The notes below the pieces were generated by a model that searched no databases, was not told the origin of the DNA, and saw only the letters and a program-made list of their open reading frames with translations. This document shows, piece after piece, positions 52,166-62,598 of a stretch of DNA of 64,000 nt (position 1 is its first letter; each line of letters starts with the position of its first letter). This stretch comes from Candidatus Villigracilis propinquus. GTDB lineage: Bacteria; Chloroflexota; Anaerolineae; Anaerolineales; Villigracilaceae. The position numbers and the translations under genes are program-made. The stretch covers positions 434,001-498,000 of the forward strand of contig JADKDM010000037.1 of assembly GCA_016714565.1 (NCBI GenBank), read 5' to 3'.

Positions 52166-52435
52166 ATGTGTACAATGATCGTTGAAAAAGTAAAAGTGGA
52201 TGGCAGCGGAAAAGGAACCAGCGGATGGTTTGAATTGAATCAAGCCAATGTTTCCTACGACCACCCATTCAATGCCCCATACGAACACGCCTTGAACATT
52301 GACTTCGTGAACGAGTCCCAAGGCCCCTCCGCGCGCGTGGCTGTGGAATTGAGCGAGTCCGCTGCAAGAGAATTAGTCCGCACCATTTTGGCCGTGCTCG
52401 ATCAAGCTGAAGCAGGTGGACATTTACCGAAGTAA
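52166..52435 (+). CDS. Conserved small protein, DUF6295-like
   Basis: 89 residues from the ATG at 52166, preceded by GGAGAAACCC. Pattern MCTMIVEK, GSGKGTSGWFELNQANVSYDHPFNAPYEHALNIDFVNE, and VAVELSESAARELVRTIL. I recall a family, DUF6295, with this MCT..HPF..EHALNIDFVNE pattern, but no function is known. An upstream in-frame start at 52094 falls within the repeat and is not preferred. Confidence 0.6.
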   Translation: MCTMIVEKVKVDGSGKGTSGWFELNQANVSYDHPFNAPYEHALNIDFVNESQGPSARVAVELSESAARELVRTILAVLDQAEAGGHLPK

Positions 52436-52522
52436 ACGAATTCATCGACGATATGCAGGGTGATAAACATCACTTGAATTGATCAACTCCAAACTGTATG
52501 CTAGGGTGGAAGGAAGGAAAAA

Positions 52523-53077
52523 ATGAACAATTCAAACCAAACCACCCTATGGGGGCTCATTGTCAAAACCAGCGTGGTACACACGCTCACATATTTTCTG
52601 ATGGGGATTCTGGCTTATACCTTTCTTAACTACAGCCAGTCATTTGCAGAAGGTGCATTAGCCTGCTTCATGCGCCCGACGGACAGTCCATGGGTAGCCG
52701 CAGGGCCAATGCTCCAACCTATCCGCGGACTGATCTTTGCGCTGGCATTCTACCCTTTGCGCGAGATATTTTTCAGCAGAAAAAATGGCTGGCTCATTTT
52801 ATGGTGGACTCTGGTTGCTTTGGGAATCCTCTCCACTTTTGGGGCTGCCCCTGGCTCCGTTGAAGGCATAATCTACACCATTATCCCCACATCCATCACC
52901 AGCTATGTAGAGGTTGTGCCACAAGCCTTCCTGCTTTCTGCCATTTTATATTACTGGATCAACCACCCCGAAAAGAAATGGATGAATTGGGTAATGGGAA
53001 TTCTATTTCTACTAGTTATTCTCATGTCCGTCATGGGAGTGATGGCAGCAAATGGGACATTGCAAGTCCCCTCATAA
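52523..53077 (+). CDS. Membrane protein of unknown function
   Basis: 184 residues with four to five hydrophobic segments (about 9-35, 65-80, 87-105, 140-160, 160-178). No motif recognised. It has AAGGAAGG before its ATG and a separate transcription unit from the gene ahead. Confidence 0.5.
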   Translation: MNNSNQTTLWGLIVKTSVVHTLTYFLMGILAYTFLNYSQSFAEGALACFMRPTDSPWVAAGPMLQPIRGLIFALAFYPLREIFFSRKNGWLILWWTLVALGILSTFGAAPGSVEGIIYTIIPTSITSYVEVVPQAFLLSAILYYWINHPEKKWMNWVMGILFLLVILMSVMGVMAANGTLQVPS

Positions 53078-53170
53078 TTGAAACACCACAAAAAACCGAT
53101 CATAAAAAATGAGGCTGTTTTTTAGGCAGTTTCATTTTTTATATTTGTTCAGGTTACAAAGGGAATACGA

Positions 53171-53176
53171 TATACT
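53171..53176 (+). promoter_or_regulatory. -10 box of hemolysin III gene, leaderless start
   Basis: TATACT, 7 nt before the ATG at 53184; no Shine-Dalgarno sequence. Confidence 0.5.
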
Positions 53177-53183
53177 CGCGCCT

Positions 53184-53882
53184 ATGACCTTACAAAAACC
53201 CGCCCTCGACCCGCTCATCTCCGCGCCAGACAGCAACGAATATTTCAACGCCATCAGCCACCTCATCGGCGCGATCCTGTCCATCTCGGCGCTGGCGGTG
53301 CTGGTCACATTGGCCGCAATTGCAAACAAGCCCGCGCACATCATCGGCTTTGCAATTTACGGGACGAGTCTGTTCCTGTCTTTTCTATTCAGTTGTCTTC
53401 TGCATTTCTTTTTACTCTTCGGCAAGTATCTGCGCGTCTTTGGGATTCTTGACCACAACGCCATCTACATCCTTATCGCAGGGACGTACACCCCGTTCTG
53501 TCTGACCATTTTCAGCGGAGCAACTGGCTGGGTGCTGTTCGGGGTCATTTGGAGTTTGGCGATTTTCTTCATTACCCTCAAATCCATTTTCTTCACAAAA
53601 ATTTCTGTCTTGATGTCCAACATCAGCTTTCTGCTCATGGGCTGGATCATCGTCTTTCTGATCGGCCCCATCTACAACCAGCTTGGCATGGGAGCCATGT
53701 CCCTGCTCATTGCGGGCGGACTGTTCTACACCGTCGGCGCTTTGATCTTTGCGAACGGGAGGCCGAATCCATTCCCGCCATATTTTGGAAACCACGAGAT
53801 ATGGCATATCTGCGTATTGGCAGGCAATACATTTATGTTTTTAGTGATGCTGTTTTATGTCCTGCCGTATCCAACAAAATGA
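53184..53882 (+). CDS. Hemolysin III / PAQR-type membrane protein
   Basis: 232 residues from 53184. Seven membrane helices. NEYFNAISHLIGAI, LFSCLLHFFLLFGKYLRVFGILDHNAIYILIAGTYTPFCL, and the C-terminal GNHEIWHICVLAGNTFMFL carry the histidines and serine/aspartate pattern of the hemolysin III (YqfA, adiponectin-receptor-related) family. Role in bacteria is little known; metal-dependent hydrolase-like activity has been proposed. A frame extension to 53109 adds no conserved residues. Confidence 0.88.
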   Translation: MTLQKPALDPLISAPDSNEYFNAISHLIGAILSISALAVLVTLAAIANKPAHIIGFAIYGTSLFLSFLFSCLLHFFLLFGKYLRVFGILDHNAIYILIAGTYTPFCLTIFSGATGWVLFGVIWSLAIFFITLKSIFFTKISVLMSNISFLLMGWIIVFLIGPIYNQLGMGAMSLLIAGGLFYTVGALIFANGRPNPFPPYFGNHEIWHICVLAGNTFMFLVMLFYVLPYPTK

Positions 53883-53892
53883 CAAACCTGAC

Positions 53893-54354
53893 ATGAACGC
53901 TTCATGGGTTCACCTCACAGGCATCCTTATGCAGGGACATCAAGTCGCTTCGCGGCCATCCACAGCATATCCATACAGCTCGCTTGAAAAGCAAAAGCCA
54001 TACTTCAAAGAACTTGGCCTTGACCTGTCCCTTTACTTCAACGGAACCCTGAACATCTCGGTTGCGCCGTTGGAATTCGAAATGACCAAACCTGAGTTCA
54101 CCTTCCCACTGGTCGAGTGGACTGATTTACACCCGCCGGAGACGTTTTCATTCTCACGCTGTAAGGTGTTCTTCAAAGGCATGGAGTATGCGGGCTGGGT
54201 GTATTATCCACACCCTGAGACGAAGAAAACCCACTTTCAAAATCCATCCCTTATCGAAGTGATCACATATCAAATTCCCGAAGTCCAATATGGTGATGCG
54301 CTGGATGTTGAAATCAACAGGAATGAAATTCTCGTTCACTCGCACACAGAGTAG
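53893..54354 (+). CDS. Hypothetical protein, possibly CTP-dependent-riboflavin-kinase-like
   Basis: 153 residues. Segments NGTLNISVA, VYYPHPETKKTHFQ and LIEVITYQIPEVQYGDALDVEIN recall the archaeal RibK (DUF120) pattern: GTLNv, then P..H, then the closing LEi..YGD. The likeness is weak. Starts 10 nt after the hemolysin III gene. No flavin pathway gene is near. It could equally be an unrelated small beta-barrel. Confidence 0.4.
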   Translation: MNASWVHLTGILMQGHQVASRPSTAYPYSSLEKQKPYFKELGLDLSLYFNGTLNISVAPLEFEMTKPEFTFPLVEWTDLHPPETFSFSRCKVFFKGMEYAGWVYYPHPETKKTHFQNPSLIEVITYQIPEVQYGDALDVEINRNEILVHSHTE

Positions 54355-54501
54355 AAAATGCAATAGGTCAGCGGGCAGGCAGGGCGCGGAAAGAGGCGGT
54401 AATTTCATCAAGATGCGGGAATATCACCCAAAAGTTCTAATTTGATTGAAAATATCCAATATTCACCCGCGTCGTGTACAATGGTGAACGAAAAGGAATC
54501 T

Positions 54502-55232
54502 GATGCGCATTGCTTTTATTTCTGACATTCACGGCAACAACAGCTCTTCGGGCTGTTCTTGCCGATATTAAAAAACACGGCACTGATGAGATCATCTGCC
54601 TGGGAGACACCATCAGCCTTGGGCCGCAGCCGCTGGAAACGCTGAACGCGTTGAAAGAGTTGAACTGCATCTACATCATGGGAAATCATGATGAGGCAAT
54701 CCTTGACCCTGAAAAAGCGCCGGAGTTTGAGATCACCGAGCATTTGGTTCCTGACCTGTATTGGTGCCGCGACCAGCTCCACCGGACAGTTTTGAATTTT
54801 TGAAGTCGTTTCAGAGCACTCACAAAATCAAATTCCCAAACGGCGTGCAGTTATTGGCATTTCACGGGTCACCTATTTCAACGACAGACATCATTCAAGC
54901 CACTACGTCGCCGGAATTGCTGGACAAATATTTTGCAGAACAATCTTCCACTGTTTTCATTGGCGGACATTCACACATCCAAATGCACAGGCGCTACGGA
55001 AAAAAATTGATCCTGAATTCGGGCAGTGTTGGCAATGCTTTTGAGTTTGCCTTTTCGCCGGGTAACCCGCCCCGCTTGCTGCCTTGGGCGGAGTACGCGG
55101 TCATTGACCAATCGGGGAAATTCTTTCGATGTAGACCTTCGCCGCGTTTATTTTGACACAGAAGCGTTGTTGAAGGTTGTAAAGGAAAGCAGCCTGCCAG
55201 GCGCCGACTGGTGGCTCAAGCAGTATCAATAA
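54502..55232 (+). CDS. Metallophosphoesterase (calcineurin-like), several frameshifts
   Basis: MRIAFISDIHGNNS at the start carries the first metal site (SDIHGN). In another frame ADIKKHGTDEIICLGDTISLGP and IMGNHDEAI follow, with GHSHIQMHRRYG and NSGSVGNAFEF in a third, completing the motif order of YfcE/phosphodiesterase proteins. Frames change near 54530, 54800 and 55120, each by one base. About 240 residues if repaired. It is either a decayed gene or a stretch with assembly errors. Confidence 0.75.
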
Positions 55233-55334
55233 TCAAAGTCTCTTACTTCAAAAATAATGCGGCATCTTTGCCGCATTTTGATTCCCCATGCTATACTGCA
55301 TTTAACCCATTAATAAACTCTGGAGAAATCCATC

Positions 55335-56605
55335 ATGACCGTCACCATACTAAAAAATGCCACCCTGATAGACGGAAACGGAAACAAACCCATTGAACGG
55401 AGCATTATTGCAATTGAAAATGACAAGGTGATCTACGCGGGTGTTTCAGAGAAGTGGATTCAGCCTCCTGAAAAAACGGTCAACGAGATGGATATGACCG
55501 GCAAATATATTCTGCCCGGGCTGATCGATTGCCACGTTCACATTGCGGCAGAATGCCTGCCAGACAGCACAATGACCGGCCCGTGGGGCTGGACGTCACT
55601 CATCATGTTGAAGCACGCGCAGAACACACTGGCGGCGGGTATTACCACCATCCGCGATGTGGGCGGGAGACATCACCTTGAGTTTTCGCTGCGCAAAGCC
55701 GTGGAAGCGGGTATGTTCGCCGCACCGCGCATGTCACTGGCGGGCAAACTGCTTTCGATCACCTCCACAGGCAGCGAATGGTATGACGGGATGTACCGCG
55801 AAGCAGATGGTGTGGATGAGGTCCGTAAGGCGGCGCGCGAACAGCTAAAGGCTGGCGCTGACTTGATCAAAATGCTGGCAACGGGAGCCGTGCTTGCACC
55901 CGGAGAAAAACCCGGCGCGGCACAGTTTGAAATGGAAGAGATCCGCGCTGCTGTGGTGGAGGCGGCGAAGGTCGGCAAGATCGTGGCGGCTCACGCGCAT
56001 GGGATTGAAGGCATCCGCAATGCAGTGGAAGCGGGCGCAAAGACCATTGAGCATGGAACCTATCTCAATCAAGACCCGCGTGTAATGGAACGCATGGCAA
56101 AAGAAGAAATATTCCTCGTGCCCACTTTGAAGGCTGGCTACGATGTCATTTACGGAGACAAGCCCGGCATTCCAGATTGGATCAGGAAAAGAGCAAGGAG
56201 ACTCAGGAAGATGCGCTGCTCTCCATCCGCAAGGCGCATGAGATGGGCGTACCCATTGCAATGGGTACGGATGCGGCAACTCCATACAACTTCCACGAAG
56301 AGAATGCGATGGAACTGGCTTACATGGCCGAGGCGGGACTTTCGTCCATGGAGTGCATCGTCGCATCCACAAAGACTGCGGCGCGGGCATTAGGTTGGGA
56401 GAAAAAACTCGGCACGCTGGAAGCCGGTAAACTGGCAGATCTGATCGTCGTGAAAAAGAATCCGCTGGATGATCTGAAAACGCTGGCGGATAGAAAGAAT
56501 ATCGAATATGTGATGCAGGGCGGCAAGTTCGTGGCGCGTCAATTCGCCAGCGATGCAGGCATCCCCGAGGAACTAATGGCGGGCGCATGGGTTTGTTGTG
56601 GATAA
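55335..56605 (+). CDS. Imidazolonepropionase-like amidohydrolase, one frameshift
   Basis: MTVTILKNATLIDGNGNKPIERSI, LPGLIDCHVHIAAE (first metal site), AHAHGIEGIRNAVEAGAKTIEHG, and MGTDAATPYNFHEENAMELAYM give a well-ordered amidohydrolase (imidazolonepropionase/prolidase-like). The frame changes near 56190; one A missing from an A-run restores it (DWIRKKSKETQEDAL). The end (GKLADLIVVKKNPLDDLKTL) is normal. About 423 residues if repaired. A TATACT and GGAG precede the ATG. Confidence 0.82.
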
Positions 56606-56770
56606 ATGATACAGGTGAAGAAATGTTTGTGCTGGCTGGCAGGCCGAGGCGAAGAATGAGGCGAAGCCTGTCCACCCAACCTTAAAAAGTTGCAAGTTCG
56701 TTGCAAAGTAATTTCGAGTAAAATCATCCCAGTTAATCTCAATTTATTGAACCGCAGGAGGTAAGGCCTT

Positions 56771-58198
56771 ATGTTTGTCACGAAAAACCTTTACCAGAAC
56801 GACGATGCCTGGAAGAAAACATCTCTCGGACATTCAAGCGAAACCATTGGCGGCTGGGGGTGCCTGCTCACATCTGTGACAATGATGCTGAATGGAATTG
56901 GATATAGCGAAACCCCTGTAACTGTCAACGAAAAAATGAAAAACGCTGGCGGCTTTCAAGGGGCATTTTTTATCCCCAGTGTGTTGCCGTATGTTTGGCC
57001 CAACAGCGCTTTTCAGGATTTTCAAGCCTGTGAAGCCTACCCTGCTCCTCTTACTCAAATAGATGCGGCAGTGGCGCAGGGAAAACCTGTCATCCTGCAA
57101 GTGGACTGGAACAAGCAAGCGGGGATCCAAACCCACTTTGTGCTGGTGAAAGAAAGAAAAGGCGAAGATTACGTCCTCTATGACCCGTACAAATACGGCG
57201 GTGACGGCCCTGATAAGGAAGTGCTGCTGACCACCCGTTACAAATACAACGGCGCAAAACTCGCCTCCGAGATCAGCGGCGTGATCTGGTTCAATGCCTA
57301 CAGCACCACCCCGCCCGAACCTCCCAAGGTGACAAAGGTGGAAGTACCCGCTGAAAAATTTATCATCTACGCGGCGGAAGATGACCTCTCTCTGCGTGCC
57401 GACCCTTCTGTTGGCGGCTATTTGTGGAAGCGCATGGTAGCCACCACAGAATTGATCTGCCTTGAGCCGAAAGCACAGGTTAAATCAAAACTTGGCGTGC
57501 AAGGCCAGTGGATTCAAGTGCAGGATCCGAAGGGCGATCAAGGATATGTGGCCGCATGGTACGTTTCTGAGACGAAGAACAAGCCCGCTTCATCCGCACC
57601 GGTAACTGTTTCTGCTCCGGCGGCAGGTTCCGCCCCGAAACCGGGTGGCGCTGCCCCTGCTCCCAAACCTGGCGGCGCAGCACCCGCACCCACTCCGGTA
57701 CCGGCTGGCGCATTGGCGCTCGTCCCCACGGAAGAATTATCCTTCCGCAGCCAGCCCGTGATTTCAAACGAAACATTGATTCGCAAAGTACCGCCTACGG
57801 AACAGCTCATTTGCCTTGAGCCTGCCAATCAGGCCATCCCCAAGGTCGGCGTTCAAAACCAGTGGCTCAAGGTTCGCGACCAGAATAAAAAGGATGGCTA
57901 TGTAGCCGCATGGTATGTGAAATACGCGGGCGGTTCTACAGCCCAGGCAACCACCGCAGCCGCACCTGCTCCTGCTGCGGGCGGCGCAGTGAAAGTACAC
58001 ACCACTGCCGAGTCAGTGTCCATGCGCAAGGAACCCATCGTCAGTGACGCATCCCTGATCAAGCGCGTGCCGGTCAATTACGAGTTCATCATTGCAGAAC
58101 CGGGCGGCGAAGCGAAGATCGGTGCGAACAATCAATGGCTCAAAGTAAAGGATGCCACTCACGAAGGTTATGTCGCTGCGTGGTTCGTTTCCAGATAA
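56771..58198 (+). CDS. C39-like papain-fold peptidase with three SH3 domains
   Basis: 475 residues. Residues 1-185 have the C39-like/peptidase_C39_2 fold: GGWGCLLTSVTMMLN with nucleophile Cys31, QTHFVLVKE with His122 and LYDPYKYGG with Asp138. Then come three bacterial SH3-like modules (about 192-262, 310-378, 404-475), each ending VAAWYVS or similar, separated by Ala/Pro/Gly-rich linkers. There is no signal peptide or membrane helix, so it is probably cytoplasmic or delivered by another route. It starts the operon, 13 nt before the TIR-WD40 gene. AGGAGG precedes its ATG. Confidence 0.82.
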   Translation: MFVTKNLYQNDDAWKKTSLGHSSETIGGWGCLLTSVTMMLNGIGYSETPVTVNEKMKNAGGFQGAFFIPSVLPYVWPNSAFQDFQACEAYPAPLTQIDAAVAQGKPVILQVDWNKQAGIQTHFVLVKERKGEDYVLYDPYKYGGDGPDKEVLLTTRYKYNGAKLASEISGVIWFNAYSTTPPEPPKVTKVEVPAEKFIIYAAEDDLSLRADPSVGGYLWKRMVATTELICLEPKAQVKSKLGVQGQWIQVQDPKGDQGYVAAWYVSETKNKPASSAPVTVSAPAAGSAPKPGGAAPAPKPGGAAPAPTPVPAGALALVPTEELSFRSQPVISNETLIRKVPPTEQLICLEPANQAIPKVGVQNQWLKVRDQNKKDGYVAAWYVKYAGGSTAQATTAAAPAPAAGGAVKVHTTAESVSMRKEPIVSDASLIKRVPVNYEFIIAEPGGEAKIGANNQWLKVKDATHEGYVAAWFVSR

Positions 58199-58211
58199 GG
58201 GCAAATAAGCC

Positions 58212-61200
58212 ATGTCCGAGTCAATCGCTGTTCGTAAAACAAAAATATTCATCTCCTATTCCCGCAAGGATAAACTGTTCGTCCGCAAATTGAACGATGC
58301 GATCGACGCGGCAGACATTGACGCCTGGGTGGATTGGGAAGGGATTCCCCTCAGTTCGGATTGGATGGCCGAAATAAGCGCAGCCATCACAGGCGGCGAC
58401 GCATTTGTATTCGTCATCAGCCCGGATTCACCAAATCTCAAATCTGCCAGAACGAGTTGGAACTGGGTATCAAGAACAATAAAAAGATCATTCCTGTTCT
58501 GTATCGCGAACCTGAAAAAAGACAGAAAATGCACCCCAAACTGGCTTCAACCAATTGGGTGTACATGCGTTCACGCAAGGATGATTTCAAAGCAACCATT
58601 CCTCAATTAGTGGGTGCCATCCAGACCGACTTGGGCTGGGTGCAACAGCACACGCGCCTGCTCGAACGCTCCACGGAATGGGACCGAAAGAATAGGAACC
58701 ACAGCTACCTTCTGCAAGGCGAAGACCTGGAATACGGCGAAAAGTGGATGACAGAATCCACTCAACATGTCAGCCGTGAAGTTGTTCCCCTGCAGGCGGA
58801 ATACATCAGCACCAGCCGAAAGATGGCCGTCCAACGCCAGAGAAATCTCACGATTGGAATCGGTTTGGTATTGGTGGTGAGTATTCTCTTGAGTATTTTT
58901 GCTTTTTTCCAGTGGCGCTCGGCAATCGACAGCAAAAAAGCCGCCGAAGCGAGCGCGATCGCTGCCGCAGCAAGTGAACAAACAGCCCTTGCTCAAAAGC
59001 AATTGCCGAAGAAAAAGAAGCCCTGGCATTGGAAAAAGAGATCGAAGCCAAGGCACAGCGAAGCGCCGCACAAGCCGGTGTTTACAAGGAGCGCGCCGGC
59101 GAACTGGACACCAGCACATTGCTGGCCCTGGATGCGTTAGACCGTCTTGCAGCTGTATCGGCATCTGATGTATCATCTATTGAAAGTACTTATAATGAAG
59201 CGGCGGATGTATTGCGTTCCAACCTTAGCATCATGCCTACCCCCCTTAAGCATTTAAAACATAACGGCAGAATCTGGAATCTTTACATCAGCAAAGATGG
59301 ACAGTATTTTATCTCCTCCAGTGCAGACCACACCGCCTGCGTATGGACATTACAGGGAGAGCAGGTATTCTGCACTCCTCCACAAGATAATGATGTGGTC
59401 GATGCTTTGCTTTCAAACGATAACAACATTCTCATCACTGCGAGTCTGGATGGCAAGGTAAGTCTTTGGGATCTGCAAACCGGTTCCCCTTTGGAAGCTT
59501 TCGATTACAAGTCAGATGTTTTGGATATTGCCCTAAACTCGGACGGCAGTCTTATTGCCGTAGCGCGAAAGGATGGATTTGTCTCCATCATCAACCTCAA
59601 CATCCGCCAGAACGTTTATAACTACAATTTTTCAAAGGGACCAGTCAGCGTTGTTGTATTTCACCCGGGCGGAGAATGGCTGGGTATAGGCACAAAAACA
59701 GGCGGGGTTCGGATCTGGAAAGTGATGACCGGGGTACTGGTTCCAGGTCCCATCCATGATGCGGAAATATTCAACCTGGCCTTCAGCCCGGATGGAAAAC
59801 TCCTTGCTTCTGCAAGCGAAGACAGCACAGCGAGAGTCGTCCGGGCCGAATCCGGGCGGCAGACAAATGTCATCCAGCACCCGGACTGGGTAGAGGATAT
59901 CGCCTTTAGCCCGGACAGTTCCTGGTTTGTCACCGTCTCAGATGACAAAATTGTTCGGGTGATCGATTCAGCTACCGGGTTGGAAAAGATCCGCATGCAA
60001 CATGGCAGTTTTGTTCAGCGTGTGGAAGTCAGTCCCAACGGTGAATGGATCCTCAGCACAGGATATGACCAGACCGCGCGGCTTTGGGATTCTCAAACCG
60101 GCGCGTTAATGTTCGAGGCTGGGCTGGATGGTATTGGCTCCGCATTAGTGTTCAGCCAGGATGGAACTAAGGTCATTGTCGGTGACCAGCAGGGAAACAT
60201 CAGCATCTGGGATGTCTCTCTGCTGAAAGCAAGGGTCGGCTATATTGGTTTTCCTGAATTCGTGAACAAGGCGAAGTTCGACCCCGCGGGACAATGGATG
60301 CTGATCAACACGGATGACAAAAATCTCTGGCAAATTCCAGCCAGCCAATTAACATCCCTTCACGATGGCACACTTGGAACAAAGGTGCTTTCCTTTGAAG
60401 AGCTGACCGCACAACTCAAGGTCAGCCCAGATTCCAAATGGATCGCGATTTCACAGAATTCAGAAGTCGGAAACTCTCAGGCCATCTTATACAACCTCGA
60501 AACGAAAGTCTTATACTCCCTGCCGCACAGCTCAAACATCAGCGGTCTGGCGATCAGCACGGATGGAAAATTCCTCGCTACGACAAATGAAGACCATAAC
60601 AATCTCTATGTTTGGGATATCGAATTGGGGCAGCAGGTAAACGTCCTCCAGTTTGGAGAGGGCGAAATTCCTTTTACTTCAGCCTACAGCGCCAAAGACC
60701 CCATATTAGCGATCGGGTTTGCGGATAAAACCGTCCTCTGGGATACGACAACCAACGCGAAAGTCGCCGAGCTCAGCCAGGTCGGGAATATCAAGTCAAT
60801 CACCTTTAACAAAGAAGGCACATGGCTGGCAACCACCAGTTCCGACGGGAGCATCTATTTGTGGGACATGAATAAAAAGGATTATTCCAAACCCACTTTT
60901 CAGTTCCTTCAGGATGGAAGAATTACATCCCTGGACTTTAATTCTGAAAAGAACTGGCTCGCCTCCGGCGGAGCAGATGGATACGTGTACCTCTGGGATC
61001 TGAATTCCGGCGAAGAACTTGCGCGCATCCCGCACGGAGATCTGGTTTCAGGAATTAACTTCTCGCCGGATGCCAGCTTCCTATCCACGGTTTCAAGAAA
61101 GACCATGCAAATCTGGGATGTGAATCTGTTGACAACGATCTCCAAAGAAAAACTACCAGAAACAGCCTGCTCCCGTTTAGTCAAAAACTTGACGCCGAGC

Positions 61201-61263
61201 CAATGGATATTCTTCTTCCAGAAAGAGGAATACCGCCTGATCTGTCCCAATCTATCCCAGTAA
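58212..61263 (+). CDS. TIR-TM-WD40 protein, two frameshifts
   Basis: One gene of about 1017 residues after repair near 58436 and 59010. N-terminal TIR domain (TKIFISYSRKDKLFVRKLNDAI, DAWVDWEGIPLSSDWMAEI) with the NADase-type glutamate in ICQNELELGIKNN. A linker (WDRKNRNHSYLLQGEDLEYGEKW) and one membrane helix at about 213-236 follow, then a coiled-coil. From about residue 345 there are 14-15 WD40-like repeats (SLWDLQTG, RIWKVMTG, RLWDSQTG, YVWDIELG, YLWDMNKK, YLWDLNSG), enough for two propellers. A sensor propeller tethered to an NAD-hydrolysing or signalling TIR is likely. Starts 13 nt after the C39 gene. Confidence 0.83.
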
Positions 61264-61281
61264 TAAAAGAGGAATCTTTTT

Positions 61282-62580
61282 ATGGATACACAGCTACCTT
61301 CACAACCAACTCCCATCCTTGAAATTGCCTGGACGCGCTTTGCTCAACTCGACGCAATTTCAAGCAAAAGAACAAAAACCCACCTCAGAATGCGCCGTCT
61401 GATCGCAACTTTGGGAGTTCTTGCTACATTATTTGCCATTCTCTCTCAAGGCATCCCGCTGGAAAGTGGCCTGCTCGGTGTAGTTGTTCGAGGCCTGCTC
61501 ATCCTCCTGCCTGTACTTGCATCTGGTTTTGCCGCCTACGCAAGCGCATTCTATTCAAATGGAGACTGGCTGGTCTCTCGCGCAGGCGCGGAAGAAATAC
61601 TGAAAGAGATCTACGCCTATCGCACCATTCTGCAAAATTCCTCAAACCGCCGCGCATGGCTGGAAAAGAGACTGGTTGAAATTCAAAGATCTGTATACCG
61701 GGGCATGAACGGTGAGCTGACGATGGACGCCTACAAAGGCCAGCTTCCTCCGCACTACAACCCTGAAAACCCGGCCAGCGACTGGGGCTTCCACGATATT
61801 ACCGGAGATGAGTATTTCCGCTTCAGACTGGAACAGCAATTAAACTGGCACAGCGATAGAGTTGTAAAGCGACAGAATGAACGCAAACGCTTGCAAGCGC
61901 TGATCCTGATCTCCGGCGGCGTGGGTGTGTTTCTGGCAGCCATCCTGCCTCTTTGGGTCGCCCTTTCTGCATCATTCACGGCAGCCTTTATCGGCTGGCA
62001 GGAATTGCGAAACCTCGATGCCGTGGTCAGGAATTACAGCAAGGTAAGAATGGAACTTGGCATCCTCTACGACCATTGGAAAAGTCTGGATGAAAGCGAG
62101 AAAACCGAAACCGAATTCTTCACGATGGTGAAATCCACTGAAAATATTCTCTGGAGCCAGAATGTGGAATACATCAAGGCCATGCAGGAAGCTCTCAAAG
62201 AATCAGACCTTGATGAAGAAGCGGGGCTTATCAATCGCGTGATCAAAGAAGCCCGCGAGTCTGATGAAAGACTCAAACAGTCAATGGAAGATGCAGTGGT
62301 CGATTTCACCAGGGAACGTTTGGGTGAATCAGAAGAGACCCTTACAGAAACTTTTGTAACGGCATTGAACTCGCTTGCAGAGGAAGCCTCTTCAGACCTT
62401 GTACAGGCCGAACTCGCAGCCATGCAAAAAAGCATCATGGAGCATTTTGGCGGGCTCAAATCTACCCTGGCAGAAATCGCCGAAGAATTTGCAGGCGTTG
62501 AAATTGGCTCGAACACCCCGCCCGCTGTGTTGAACAGCCTGCTCACCCGTTATCCCAAAACACAGGACCCCAAAGGGTAA
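61282..62580 (+). CDS. SLATT/DUF4231-like membrane protein
   Basis: 432 residues. Residues about 13-115 show the W..F..LD..S..R...R motif with paired membrane helices (40-56, 64-90) typical of DUF4231/SLATT proteins; a second pair lies near 206-240. The C-terminal 150 residues are charged and helical. SLATT proteins are 2TM effectors associated with nucleotide-sensing (SMODS, SLOG) systems and thought to make membrane pores. It starts 18 nt after the TIR-WD40 gene. The family assignment is by pattern, not search. Confidence 0.6.
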   Translation: MDTQLPSQPTPILEIAWTRFAQLDAISSKRTKTHLRMRRLIATLGVLATLFAILSQGIPLESGLLGVVVRGLLILLPVLASGFAAYASAFYSNGDWLVSRAGAEEILKEIYAYRTILQNSSNRRAWLEKRLVEIQRSVYRGMNGELTMDAYKGQLPPHYNPENPASDWGFHDITGDEYFRFRLEQQLNWHSDRVVKRQNERKRLQALILISGGVGVFLAAILPLWVALSASFTAAFIGWQELRNLDAVVRNYSKVRMELGILYDHWKSLDESEKTETEFFTMVKSTENILWSQNVEYIKAMQEALKESDLDEEAGLINRVIKEARESDERLKQSMEDAVVDFTRERLGESEETLTETFVTALNSLAEEASSDLVQAELAAMQKSIMEHFGGLKSTLAEIAEEFAGVEIGSNTPPAVLNSLLTRYPKTQDPKG

Positions 62581-62598
62581 TTCCAAAGGAAACTTAAC

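Noticed and set aside
55845..56675. 276-residue minus-strand frame opposite the amidohydrolase
   Set aside because: Antisense shadow spanning a frameshifted real gene.
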